A program made the position numbers and the translations under genes. From Pseudomonas pergaminensis (lineage in GTDB: Bacteria > Pseudomonadota > Gammaproteobacteria > Pseudomonadales > Pseudomonadaceae): a stretch of 64,000 nucleotides of DNA. Location of the stretch: the NCBI RefSeq assembly GCF_024112395.2, contig NZ_CP078013.2:434001-498000 (forward strand). The letters are read 5' to 3'. Shown here piece after piece: positions 1 through 8,262 of the stretch (its first letter is position 1; each line of letters opens with the position of its first letter). The notes beneath the pieces are model-generated. The model was given only the letters and a program-made list of their open reading frames with translations, was not told the DNA's origin and made no database searches.

Positions 1-364
1 TATTGCCGGCCACACCCTTGTCGAGCAGGCGGTCGCGGCCGACCTTGAGCATCGAACCGTTGATGTCCGCCAAGACTACCTGGCCGGTAGGGCCGACGAG
101 CTTGGAGAACTTGGCTGCCAGGTCGCCCGTGCCGCCGGCGATGTCCAGCACGCGGTTGCCGGTGCGAACACCCGACAGCTCGATGGTGAACCGCTTCCAC
201 AGGCGGTGCATGCCGCCCGACAGCACATCGTTCATCAGGTCGTACTTGGCCGCTACGGAATGGAACACCTCAGCGACTTTTTCCGCTTTTTGGCTTTCCG
301 GGACGTTCTTGAAGCCGAAGTGAGTGGTGGGTTCGGCATCGCTGCCTTTGCGCTGATCAGTCAT
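1..364 (-). CDS. ubiE: UbiE, ubiquinone/menaquinone C-methyltransferase (N-terminal part; gene runs off the left edge)
   Basis: SAM-dependent methyltransferase that C-methylates the benzoquinol ring in ubiquinone biosynthesis (and demethylmenaquinol in menaquinone synthesis). Only the first 121 codons are present, starting [12 protein letters not shown] at 364. The segment contains the family N-terminus ([20 protein letters not shown]) and the SAM-binding motif [13 protein letters not shown], at about residues 85-96. In pseudomonads ubiE is followed by ubiJ and ubiB, which would lie to the left of the window. It diverges from the small PHA-associated gene at 509 across about 145 bp. The identification is secure; only completeness is limited by the window edge. 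Confidence 0.95.
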   Translation of the reverse strand, partial: MTDQRKGSDAEPTTHFGFKNVPESQKAEKVAEVFHSVAAKYDLMNDVLSGGMHRLWKRFTIELSGVRTGNRVLDIAGGTGDLAAKFSKLVGPTGQVVLADINGSMLKVGRDRLLDKGVAGN

Positions 365-508
365 ATCGCTGTCACCAAAAGAGAATGCGGGACATGATAA
401 TCCCCAAGGCCTACTTTGTCTTGGCAAGGCTGAAGGTAAGATGGGCGGTCATCGAGACCTTTTGCCGCATCGAAGGTATCCAAGTCCCTATAAAGAGGAG
501 TCATTGCA

Positions 509-784
509 ATGGCCCGTATAACCGTTGAGCGTGCACATTCCCTGGGTAAAGAAGGCGCACGGGCAAAGGCCGACAAGTTGGCGCACAAACTCAAGGAACA
601 ATATGGCCTGGAGCCGTCGTGGTCCGGCGATACCTTGAACCTCAAGCGTTCGGGGGTTAAAGGCACCGTCGTGGTGGCCGAAGATTCGCTGCGTATAGAT
701 GTGGAACTGGGGCTGTTGATGTCGGCCATGAGTGGCACCATCAAGTCCGAAATCGAAAAAGCCCTGGATAAGGCGTTGGCCTGA
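509..784 (+). CDS. Polyhydroxyalkanoic acid system family protein (small PHA-associated protein)
   Basis: A 91-residue protein beginning MARITVERAHSLGKEGARAKADKLA. It matches the family found next to phasin genes in mcl-PHA pseudomonads (PHA granule region protein). The molecular function is not established. The sequence is a compact alpha/beta domain with no signal peptide or membrane segment, so it is probably cytosolic or granule-associated. The start is supported by an AGGAG ribosome site about 8 bases upstream. It lies between ubiE (divergent) and phaI (same strand, 105 bp away). The family call rests on the N-terminal motif, size and position. Confidence 0.8.
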   Translation: MARITVERAHSLGKEGARAKADKLAHKLKEQYGLEPSWSGDTLNLKRSGVKGTVVVAEDSLRIDVELGLLMSAMSGTIKSEIEKALDKALA

Positions 785-889
785 CCGTTGTGTTCTTAGG
801 GTGCCGATTCTAATTTTCCAGCCTACTTTGTGCCCAAGCCCTCAACTCCTGTGGGCCGTTCCTCCCCCCTATTCTGCGTGAGGTGCACC

Positions 890-1312
890 ATGGCCAAAGT
901 TATCCTAAAGAAAAAAATCGACGCCCCGACCACTACTCTGAGTGACGTTAAATCCTACGCCCGCAAGATCTGGCTGGCGGGTCTTGGTGCCTACGCCAAG
1001 GTTGGAAGCGAGGGCAGCGACTACTTCAAAGAGCTGGTTAAAACTGGTCAACATGTTGAAAGTAAAGGCAAAAAAGTTGCAGTTGAACAACTTGAGGCCG
1101 CCAACAGTCAGATTGATCAAGTAAAGAGTAATGTCTCCTCCGTCAAAGGTCTGGTAGAAGTTCAGCTGGATAAAGTTGAAAAAGCTTTTGATACTCGTGT
1201 TGCCAGTGCCTTGAATCGAATCGGCATTGCGTCTAAACATGACGTTGAGACACTCTCTGCTAAGCTCGAAGAGCTGACGACATTGCTAGAACGTGTCGCG
1301 CGTAAACACTAA
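890..1312 (+). CDS. phaI: PhaI phasin
   Basis: A 140-residue phasin coating mcl-PHA granules. The start is the ATG at 890 (MAKVILKKKID), with GAGGTG just upstream; an in-frame upstream extension lacks a ribosome site and is not phasin-like. The phasin core YARKIWLAGLGAYAKVG (about residues 20-36) is repeated almost exactly in PhaF just downstream. The rest is amphipathic helix with heptad-like spacing, followed by a C-terminal helix (HDVETLSAKLEELTTLLERV) resembling a leucine-zipper oligomerisation segment. It lies 12 bp upstream of phaF and is presumably cotranscribed. In P. putida the phaIF operon is controlled by PhaD, whose gene is at 9921-10541. Confidence 0.93.
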   Translation: MAKVILKKKIDAPTTTLSDVKSYARKIWLAGLGAYAKVGSEGSDYFKELVKTGQHVESKGKKVAVEQLEAANSQIDQVKSNVSSVKGLVEVQLDKVEKAFDTRVASALNRIGIASKHDVETLSAKLEELTTLLERVARKH

Positions 1313-1324
1313 GGAGACATCGGG

Positions 1325-2323
1325 ATGGCTGTTAAAAAGACTACTCAGAAAGAAGGCAGCTCGTGGGTCGGGGAAGTTGAAAAATATTCCCGTAAGATCT
1401 GGCTTGCTGGTTTAGGCGTGTACTCGAAGGTTAGCAGTGACGGCGGCAAGTACTTCGAGACTTTGGTCAAGGACGGCGAGAAGGCCGAGAAGTTGACCAA
1501 AACCACGGTTGGTAAAAAAGTTGAAGCGGCCAAGGCAACTGCCGGTTCCGCCAAGTCGAGCATTTCTGACACCTGGGGCAAGTTGGAAGAAACTTTCGAC
1601 AAGCGCCTTAACAGTGCCATTTCGCGACTGGGCGTGCCGAGCAAGGCTGAACTGAAGACGCTGCACAGCAAGGTCGATACCCTGACCAAGCAGATCGAAA
1701 AACTCACCGGCGCTAAAGTGGCTCCTGCGAAAACGGCTGCGGCCAAACCTGCTGCCAAGCCTGCCGCTAAAACCGCCGCCGCCAAACCTGCTGCCAAAAC
1801 AGCAGCCAAGCCTCTGGTAAAAGCGGCTGCCAAGCCGGCTTCCAAACCTGCGGCCAAGGCGCCCGCCAAAGCAACTGCTAAACCAGCCGCCAAAACTGCA
1901 GCTGCCAAGCCGGCCGCCAAGACTGCTGCCAAACCCGTCGCGGCTAAAGCGGCTGCCAAGCCTGCTGCTAAGCCAGCGGCTAAACCCGCAGCCAAGGCCG
2001 CCGCCAAACCGGCTGCCAAGCCAGCGGCCAAAACCGCAGCTGCAAAACCTGCTGCCAAACCGGCCGCTGCGAAACCTGCAGCCAAGCCGGCTGCGGCGAA
2101 ACCGGCCGCCAAGCCTGCCGCAGCCAAGCCTGCGGCAAAACCAGCCGCAGCCAAGAAACCAGCGGTCGCGAAAAAACCAGCAGCACCCAAGCCTGCTGTT
2201 GCGGCCAAGCCGGCGACTCCGGCGCCAACCGCTTCCACAGCCAACTCGGTATCCGCACCGACCCCTGCTGCTGTGACCCCGACTGCAACGCCGGCAAACC
2301 CGACGCCATCCAGTCAGTCCTGA
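1325..2323 (+). CDS. phaF: PhaF phasin with histone-like Lys/Ala/Pro tail
   Basis: A 332-residue bifunctional phasin. Residues about 1-130 are the granule-binding phasin domain (YSRKIWLAGLGVYSKVS, then a zipper-like helix ending LTKQIEKLTG). Residues about 135-290 are a long run of AAKPAAK-type repeats resembling histone H1, which in this family binds DNA nonspecifically and helps distribute granules at division. The last about 40 residues are Pro/Thr/Ala-rich. The repeat array (about 1726-2190) makes the locus prone to length variation by slippage. An ATG start with AAGGAGAC upstream is clear. A strong terminator follows directly. Confidence 0.95.
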   Translation: MAVKKTTQKEGSSWVGEVEKYSRKIWLAGLGVYSKVSSDGGKYFETLVKDGEKAEKLTKTTVGKKVEAAKATAGSAKSSISDTWGKLEETFDKRLNSAISRLGVPSKAELKTLHSKVDTLTKQIEKLTGAKVAPAKTAAAKPAAKPAAKTAAAKPAAKTAAKPLVKAAAKPASKPAAKAPAKATAKPAAKTAAAKPAAKTAAKPVAAKAAAKPAAKPAAKPAAKAAAKPAAKPAAKTAAAKPAAKPAAAKPAAKPAAAKPAAKPAAAKPAAKPAAAKKPAVAKKPAAPKPAVAAKPATPAPTASTANSVSAPTPAAVTPTATPANPTPSSQS

Positions 2324-2338
2324 TTATTTCCAGGACGC

Positions 2339-2375
2339 AAAAAAATGCCCGGCCTGTTAAAGGTCGGGCTTTTTT
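2339..2375. terminator. Bidirectional rho-independent terminator between phaF and the fimbrial operon
   Basis: An 8-bp stem GCCCGGCC / GGTCGGGC (one G-T pair) with a 7-base loop is preceded by seven A and followed by six T. It therefore has the geometry of an intrinsic terminator on both strands, ending phaIF on the plus strand and the fimbrial operon on the minus strand. Confidence 0.85.
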
Positions 2376-2405
2376 GTGCTCGCAGCGCCGCCGGTCAGGC
2401 TGTCG

Positions 2406-2930
2406 TCAGTTGTAAGTGATGGAAACCGTAATGGCACTGGCCAGGGTGCCCTGGGTCACTGCGCCCGTTTTATAGTAGGCCGCACTGAGCGGTATGGTCG
2501 CCTTATTGCCGGTTGTTGTAACCGTGCGGCTGCGCTGAGCGACGGTGCCGTTCGCTGGGATGGCGTATAGGGGTGTTGAACGATGCAGCAGCCAAAGGGC
2601 CGTCCCCGCCGAGGTGCCCGTGTTGGAAAATAGTGCCCCGTTTACTACGGACGGTGTTCCCGTGAAGAGGAAAATCACATTGCGGATGTCTGATTCGCAA
2701 TCGGCAGAGAGCTCGAAGTCCAGCACCCCTGCGCTGGGGCTTGCATCAAAATCCGAGATCTTGATGGGGGGCAGCGAAATAGTGCGGTTCTCGTCACCAG
2801 CTGCCAGGTTGCAGGTGCCGGCATTGACCTGGCCGGTAAAGCGCAAAGTGCCTGTTGTCGCAGCGTGGGCTTGCGTGGCCGCGAGGCCGACAGTGGTTGC
2901 GAGTAAGAAAGACACGGCTCGTAGGTTCAT
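2406..2930 (-). CDS. Fimbrial pilin-domain protein, last gene of the chaperone-usher operon (probable minor pilin or adaptor)
   Basis: A 174-residue secreted pilin subunit. The start is the ATG at 2930, with GAGGAG 6 bases upstream. A Sec signal peptide ends near AQAHA. The mature part has the type 1 pilin pattern: TLRFTGQVNAGTCNLA near the N-terminus, a second Cys about 40 residues later (ADCESD) for the disulfide, and the C-terminal beta-strand GTLASAITVSITYN ending in the conserved penultimate Tyr. It lies 18 bp downstream of the adhesin gene. It closely resembles the C-terminal pilin domain of that adhesin, which suggests a tip adaptor or minor pilin that arose by duplication. The exact position in the fibre is inferred. 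Confidence 0.8.
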   Translation of the reverse strand: MNLRAVSFLLATTVGLAATQAHAATTGTLRFTGQVNAGTCNLAAGDENRTISLPPIKISDFDASPSAGVLDFELSADCESDIRNVIFLFTGTPSVVNGALFSNTGTSAGTALWLLHRSTPLYAIPANGTVAQRSRTVTTTGNKATIPLSAAYYKTGAVTQGTLASAITVSITYN

Positions 2931-2948
2931 CAATGACTCCTCAGGGTT

Positions 2949-3899
2949 TTAGTTATAGGTGATGTTGACGGTGGCGGTACTGGCGAGCGTGCCTTGGCCG
3001 ACCGTACCGTTTTTGTGATAGGCCGCGCTGAGCGGTAAGACTGCGCGATTGCCGGAAACGGCAACGTTGCGGATGTTATTGGCATTCGGAGAAATGGTTT
3101 GCTGGACCCCGTTGATGCGCGATCCCAACCACAGGGCTACCCCGCTTGCCGTGCCCGTGTTGGCGAAGAGCACGTTGTTCCCGGGCGCAGGGGTGCCGCT
3201 GAAACGAAAGGTGACGTTGGTGGCGTTTGTACAGTTAGCGGTCAGTTCGAAGTTCAGCATGCCGGCATAGTCGATGTCTCTGAGGTCGCTGACTTTTATC
3301 GGGGTGAGGGGGATCGTGCGGTTGACGTCGCCGGCAGCCAGGTCGCAGGTGGCAGCCGGCCTGACGAAGCGCACCCGGCTACCGAGCTGCAGGCTGAAGC
3401 GCTGTGTGACGCCAGCAATTCTCCTGCTCCAGAAGTATCCGCTGGGCACTGTTCCGTCTGTGACTGGCCCGATTTTGTAGAAGCTCGCCTCCGCTGAAGT
3501 GAAGCTGGGCACCTTCCCGTACAGCGGTGTGGGGCCTTGGTTGAACAATGAAAAGGCAGCGGGCCCTCCGCCGCCCGCCCATCTCATTGTGATGCGTACG
3601 CCAACGCCTGGCGCCTCGGTGGGGTAGGAGCGGGTCACCGGATCTGTTCCCATCGGATATCGCCCGTCGATCCAGCTCGCGATAGACACGGTGCAATTGG
3701 CAAAATACTCGGGGGCCGAACCGTTGAATGCCTGGCGATGAATGAGGCTTCCGACGGGTAGGCTGTCGGGCACGGTAATGGTCGCCGGCAAGTTCAGGAT
3801 GAAGGTATCGCTCTGGTACCTGTCGCACGGCGCCGCTTGAGCAACGGTCGGCACGCACAGGGCAAGCAGAGGAAAAACTAATTTCATGGCGTATTTCAT
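2949..3899 (-). CDS. Two-domain fimbrial tip adhesin
   Basis: A 316-residue protein with a Sec signal peptide (MKYAMKLVFPLLALCVPTVAQA). Residues about 24-185 form an N-terminal domain with its own Cys pair and an unrecognised binding specificity. Residues about 186-316 form a pilin domain (CDLAAGDVNRTI, then a second Cys in ELTANCTN, ending STATVNITYN). This is the architecture of FimH/MrkD-type adhesins, placed at the tip by donor-strand exchange. The start at 3899 is chosen because GGGA lies 6 bases upstream; ATGs at 3905 and 3887 are alternatives. It follows the usher gene by 28 bp. The ligand cannot be predicted from sequence. Confidence 0.82.
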   Translation of the reverse strand: MKYAMKLVFPLLALCVPTVAQAAPCDRYQSDTFILNLPATITVPDSLPVGSLIHRQAFNGSAPEYFANCTVSIASWIDGRYPMGTDPVTRSYPTEAPGVGVRITMRWAGGGGPAAFSLFNQGPTPLYGKVPSFTSAEASFYKIGPVTDGTVPSGYFWSRRIAGVTQRFSLQLGSRVRFVRPAATCDLAAGDVNRTIPLTPIKVSDLRDIDYAGMLNFELTANCTNATNVTFRFSGTPAPGNNVLFANTGTASGVALWLGSRINGVQQTISPNANNIRNVAVSGNRAVLPLSAAYHKNGTVGQGTLASTATVNITYN

Positions 3900-3927
3900 G
3901 GTCATTCCCGTACTCATCAATGGGGCG

Positions 3928-6501
3928 TCAGCCGTTGCTATTGGGTTGGCAGGTGCCAGCATCCAGATGGCGCAAACGCTGGCGAGCATCACCTTTCGAT
4001 AGGGCGTCCACGGCGTACATCAGTCGACAAGAAGCAGCGGCCTCAGGCCCCCACTTGACGGTCAGCAGCCCCTGCGCGCGTGCCACGCGCACGAATGCTT
4101 TACCGCCCTGCCCGACAATGCCGACACTGGCGCCCTCTTCGTCGAACACATCCGAACCGAAGGGCAGGGGGCTGCCATCCTCCCGCAGCGCAGTCACCAG
4201 TAACGCCTGGCCGCTGACGGTCTCGAATTGCAGCTTCACTACGGAGCCTGCACGCGGTGCGACGTTTTGCGCGGCGGTCTTGAGTTCTACGTCGACGGAC
4301 AGGTCCTTGGGGTCCAACTCCACCGCGTTCTGGCGATACGGCGTGAGGTGGGGCACCACGGCAAAGCCATTCTTGCCGACCTGGGCGCCGTGGTTGCCAT
4401 TGACCCGCGCACCTTGTGCATCGGGCGCTTGCACGATGCCAATGGTGTCGCCCAGTTCGGGCGCAAAGGTGATGCCATCGGCATGGGCGACGATGCCGCC
4501 GGTCACGCCCAGGGACAACGCTCGGTAGGTGTTGCTTTGCCCGAACCCTGCGGAGACCACGCCACTGCTGGCCTGGTACTTCGCATCGGCATTCGTGGCG
4601 CTGCCGCCACCCTGAACCCGGCTGGCGCCTACGCCGTAGCTGAGTTCGTTGCGTTCGCCCAGGGTGCCGCCAAGGTTCACGCGTTCACCGCTGCTTTGAT
4701 TGCCGCGAAAGGCAGTGGTGGTCAGGGTCGGTGAACGTGCGCCGGTGCCGAGCGGCAAACTCAGGGTCAGTTCTATTTGCTTGTCGACCCGTTCACTGAG
4801 CAGGTCCTTGGTGCGCTGGGCGCTGAGGGTGTAGTGAAGGCTTTTCCAGCTTCCGGCGTAACCCGTGGTAAAGGTCAGGTTGCCGCTGTTGCGGTTCCAG
4901 TAGTTCTGCGAGGAGCCGGTCAGGTACACCGAACCCTTGCCCAGGCTTTGGTTGAGGCTGATATCCATTCGGTCGCGCAGGCGCGACACGTTGTCCACGT
5001 TGAGGCCGGCGATGGCGAGGTCGCGTACCCGGGCGGCGTCGGCCACGCCCAGGAAGCCTTCCGTGGAGTAGCGGTAGGCACCCAGGGCAAAGTAGGTGCC
5101 GGTCTCGGTGAAGTTCTTGCTGTAGCGCAGTTGCAGGCTTTGGCCATCCCGGGTGCTGTGCCTCGGAATGTTGGCTTTTGAGTTGGTCAGGTCCAGCGAC
5201 AGCGCACCCAGCGAGGTGTTGAATGCCAAGCCCAGCAAGCGCGACTGATAGTCATCGCCGACTACGACACCGCCATAGCCGGTCAACAGGTTGTTCAAGC
5301 CGTGCTGGTAAGTGCCTTGCATCAGCTTGGGCGGGTGACGCAGGCCGATTTCATCTAGCTGGCCAACACTCACGGAATAACGACTATGGCCTGCACGCAG
5401 CAGGTTGGCATTGGCGGCGAACGGCACGATGAACTCACGCTGGCGGCCATCGGCCTCGGTGACGGTCACGGTCAGGTCGCCGCCGTACCCGGTGGGAAAC
5501 AGGTCGTTGAGCACAAACGGTCCGGGTGCGACCGAGACTTCATCCAATAGCACGCCGCGTTGGCGCACCGTGACCCGGGCATTGGTTTCGGCGATGCCAC
5601 GGACAACGGGCGCGAAACCGGTCTGGGAATCCGGCAGCATCCGGTCATCACTGAACAGGCTGGCCCCACGCAGGCGCACGCTGTCGAACAGCTCGCCCGA
5701 GGTGAAGATCTCCCCCATCATCAGTTGTGATTGCAGTGGGCTCAGCTCACGTTGCACATAGGTGGAGCTGCTTTGATAGCCCGACGCGTTATCTGTGCGG
5801 CTGAAGCTGCCGCTGTGCCGCCAGTGCCAGTCGCCCAGGTTAAGCCCGGTGTTAAGGCCCAGGTAATGGGAGTTGAGCGTGCGGCCATTGGTACGGGTCG
5901 AGAACGTGTTGGCGTTGTAGCGCACGAACGCGGCGTCGACACCGCCGTCCCAATGCTTGGGGTCGACATAACCGCGTGCCTTGCGTGCCAGGTAAATCTG
6001 CGGGACTTGCAGCGTCAGGCGGTTTTCACCTGAGTCGAACTGGCTGCTACTGCCCGGCAGGTAGGTGGAAATTTCATGGCAACTGGCAAACTCGGCGGCC
6101 GGCGCCTGGCCTGGTTCGAGCGGCTGATTCTGCGGCGCGTCCAGGTCGATGCCGAACCTGAGCAGTGCGTCACGCTCCAGGCAAAGCTGCGCAGAGTTTT
6201 GCCCTTCGACCGCAACGAACGACAGGGTCTCGCGCCCGATCCACTGGCCATTGAGATAGACATCGGTGCGGTAGCTGCCGGGCAGCACCACATTGCCCTG
6301 GCTGAATTTCGAAATATCCACCTGCTGGCCACCCGCACCGTCCGGGAAAAAGGCGGGGTTGAACTCGACGTTCTCGTCGGCGTAGGCGCCCATGGCAGGT
6401 GCGCCGGCCAACAGCAGGCAACGCACTGTACGCGTTAATCGATAACATGCCAGGGGCCAGTGGCGGATGCTGGCGGGCGTGTTCAAACTCATGTTTACCA
6501 T
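3928..6501 (-). CDS. Fimbrial outer-membrane usher (FimD/PapC family)
   Basis: An 857-residue usher that forms the outer-membrane pore for subunit secretion and polymerisation. It has an N-terminal signal sequence (about residues 1-41, ending near GAYA), then the usher N-terminal domain beginning VEFNPAFFPDGAGGQQVDISKF. A long beta-barrel region follows with the plug insertion near the typical stretch RGIAETNARVTVRQRG and ...GGDLTVTVTEADG. C-terminal Ig-like domains are at about 690-850 (GKAFVRVARAQGLLTVKWG; a Cys pair near the end). The length is normal for the family. ATG at 6492 is an alternative start with a better spaced GGAATGG. It lies between two chaperone genes and the adhesin, in the same orientation. 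Confidence 0.95.
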   Translation of the reverse strand: MVNMSLNTPASIRHWPLACYRLTRTVRCLLLAGAPAMGAYADENVEFNPAFFPDGAGGQQVDISKFSQGNVVLPGSYRTDVYLNGQWIGRETLSFVAVEGQNSAQLCLERDALLRFGIDLDAPQNQPLEPGQAPAAEFASCHEISTYLPGSSSQFDSGENRLTLQVPQIYLARKARGYVDPKHWDGGVDAAFVRYNANTFSTRTNGRTLNSHYLGLNTGLNLGDWHWRHSGSFSRTDNASGYQSSSTYVQRELSPLQSQLMMGEIFTSGELFDSVRLRGASLFSDDRMLPDSQTGFAPVVRGIAETNARVTVRQRGVLLDEVSVAPGPFVLNDLFPTGYGGDLTVTVTEADGRQREFIVPFAANANLLRAGHSRYSVSVGQLDEIGLRHPPKLMQGTYQHGLNNLLTGYGGVVVGDDYQSRLLGLAFNTSLGALSLDLTNSKANIPRHSTRDGQSLQLRYSKNFTETGTYFALGAYRYSTEGFLGVADAARVRDLAIAGLNVDNVSRLRDRMDISLNQSLGKGSVYLTGSSQNYWNRNSGNLTFTTGYAGSWKSLHYTLSAQRTKDLLSERVDKQIELTLSLPLGTGARSPTLTTTAFRGNQSSGERVNLGGTLGERNELSYGVGASRVQGGGSATNADAKYQASSGVVSAGFGQSNTYRALSLGVTGGIVAHADGITFAPELGDTIGIVQAPDAQGARVNGNHGAQVGKNGFAVVPHLTPYRQNAVELDPKDLSVDVELKTAAQNVAPRAGSVVKLQFETVSGQALLVTALREDGSPLPFGSDVFDEEGASVGIVGQGGKAFVRVARAQGLLTVKWGPEAAASCRLMYAVDALSKGDARQRLRHLDAGTCQPNSNG

Positions 6502-6619
6502 TCCAAAAAAACCAGGGGGGCCGAATTCGGGCCAGGGGATTCCCTGCCCTCAAAAATGGGCATCAACCGAACGTGTGATTAGGTGAAGAGCGGCCGTTGC
6601 AGTCAGGGCGTCTAGAGAG

Positions 6620-7387
6620 TCATGACGAGACCTTGGCGCTGTGGGAGACCTTTACGCCGAAGTCGTCCAGTGTCTGGAACTCCACCGTGGTTGTGCCGTC
6701 GTGAGGTGCTTTGAAGCCGGGCAGTTCAAAGCGGTTGCGACCTCCCGGTATCACCATGTTTTCCGCGTTTGACGTGGCGGGCTTGCGGGCATGACGTTGC
6801 TGTGACGCCAACACCTCGATCTGCTCGAACGTCACGTGGTAAGGGGTCGGGTTGTGGACTTCCAGAACCTGGCCCTGCTCGGTGGTCTCGCGGCGCCATT
6901 GCAGTTTTCCAGGAGCCGCATCGACCCCATAAGGCAGGTTGGGTGGGCGAACAAACAACTTGATCCGAGAGCGGAAGGCCAGTTGCAACTGGTTGCCCTG
7001 TTGGGAACCCTGGGATTGAGCCGGCACTTCCAGCAGGTTGAACCAGAACAGGCTTTCCTGCGCCGACGGCAATGCCTCTCCGGTATACGCCAGGCGTACC
7101 ACCTGTTGTTTGCCTGGCTCCATGCGAAAAATTGGCGGCGTGGAGATAAACGGAATTCCTGCGAGGTCTGGCGTCGAGTGTTCGTCGCCGCTGTCCAGCC
7201 ACGTCTGCACCAGCACCGGTGCCTGGTTCTTGCTTTCCAGCCTGACCGTTACCTCTTTGTCGTTCTGCGGGTAGATGATCCGCGTGTTGTTGATGATAAC
7301 GCTGGCGTGTGCTGCGGCACTGGCGATCAGTGCAAACAGCAATGTCAGAAGCCTGGCTGGCCAAAAGGCAAAGGAGCGCGCATTCAT
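6620..7387 (-). CDS. Periplasmic fimbrial chaperone (second of two)
   Basis: A 255-residue PapD/FimC-type chaperone that delivers folded subunits to the usher by donor-strand complementation. It has a signal peptide ending ASAAAHA, the first Ig domain beginning SVIINNTRIIYPQNDKEVTVRLES, the family signature PPIFRMEPGKQQVVRL with the invariant Arg of the subunit-binding cleft, and the beta-strand FWFNLLEVPAQ. The second domain contains the chaperone motif NPTPYHVTF. The start at 7387 (MNARSFAF) lies 7 bp after the stop of the first chaperone, so the two are translationally close. The gap to the usher is about 118 bp. It is clearly paralogous to the neighbouring chaperone. Confidence 0.93.
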   Translation of the reverse strand: MNARSFAFWPARLLTLLFALIASAAAHASVIINNTRIIYPQNDKEVTVRLESKNQAPVLVQTWLDSGDEHSTPDLAGIPFISTPPIFRMEPGKQQVVRLAYTGEALPSAQESLFWFNLLEVPAQSQGSQQGNQLQLAFRSRIKLFVRPPNLPYGVDAAPGKLQWRRETTEQGQVLEVHNPTPYHVTFEQIEVLASQQRHARKPATSNAENMVIPGGRNRFELPGFKAPHDGTTTVEFQTLDDFGVKVSHSAKVSS

Positions 7388-7394
7388 GGGGTCA

Positions 7395-8168
7395 TCACCT
7401 GGCTGCCGAAGGGGTAAGGCTTGCCGAGTGGCGCACACGAGCGCCGAAGTCGGTAACCGTGGTGAACTCGACTTCAGGCGCGCCCTCGGGACGATTGCGC
7501 AGCAGCGGCAGCACAAAGCGTTTTACGTCGCCGGCGGGCATCAGCAGGCTGTCATTGGCTTGCGTGTTCGGCGCTTTACTGAAGCGTTTACCGTTGCTCA
7601 GCAAGTCAACGGCGGTGAGGGAAATATGGTACGGCGTCGGGTTGGTCACCTGCAGCGCAAAACCCTGGCCACTGTCGACCAGTTTCCATTCCAGCTTCGA
7701 AGGGGCGCTGCCTACCGGATAGGGCAATGCCTGGGGGCGCAGGAACACGCGCAATCGGGTGCGAAATGCCAGTTCGAGGTTGTTCTGCTCGGCATTGTTT
7801 GCGCTGGGTGGAATCTCCAGCACGTTGAGCCAGTACAGGCTTTCGCGATCAGACGGGGAAGGCTTACCGGAGTAGAACAAGCGCACGGCCTGTTGCTGAT
7901 GCGGTTCCATGCGAAAGATCGGCGGTGAAAGGGTAAACGGCGTCTGCGCGGTGGCCGGTGTGGAATTCAGGTCGCCTGTATCCAGCCAGGTCTGCACCAG
8001 CGACGGGCGATCGCCCTTGTTTTCCAGGCGCACGACCACTTCTTGCTGCTCGGCTGGGAAGATCACGCGGGTGCCATAAATGATGACACCTGCCTGGGCG
8101 CTATTTGTTTGCAGCGACAGCAGCCCAAAAACACAGAAGGCAAGCGCGAGGCGGGCCATTGTTTTCAT
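7395..8168 (-). CDS. Periplasmic fimbrial chaperone (first of two)
   Basis: A 257-residue PapD-like chaperone with a signal peptide (MKTMARLALAFCVF... ending NSAQA). The mature N-terminus is GVIIYGTRVIFPAEQQEVVVRLEN. The signature PPIFRMEPHQQQAVRLFYSG is followed by YWLNVLEIPP and, in the second domain, NPTPYHISL. The start at 8168 has an AAGAGAA ribosome site. It follows the major pilin gene by 94 bp and precedes the second chaperone by 7 bp. The FG loop region is short, which fits FGS-type chaperones that assemble rigid rod or tip fimbriae rather than FGL capsule-like fibres; this subtype call is by eye. Confidence 0.93.
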   Translation of the reverse strand: MKTMARLALAFCVFGLLSLQTNSAQAGVIIYGTRVIFPAEQQEVVVRLENKGDRPSLVQTWLDTGDLNSTPATAQTPFTLSPPIFRMEPHQQQAVRLFYSGKPSPSDRESLYWLNVLEIPPSANNAEQNNLELAFRTRLRVFLRPQALPYPVGSAPSKLEWKLVDSGQGFALQVTNPTPYHISLTAVDLLSNGKRFSKAPNTQANDSLLMPAGDVKRFVLPLLRNRPEGAPEVEFTTVTDFGARVRHSASLTPSAAR

Positions 8169-8262
8169 AGTGTCGAAGTTCTCTTTGAATCTGGGGAAGG
8201 ACCTGCCCAACGGCTGCAGGTCCGCTACATACAAGGCGTGCGGATGCTCGGCCTCTTGCCCC

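Noticed and set aside
1345..2244. A 299-residue Ala/Gly/Leu-rich frame antisense to phaF
   Set aside because: It is the mirror of the AAKPAAK repeat coding, low complexity throughout, with no start signal.
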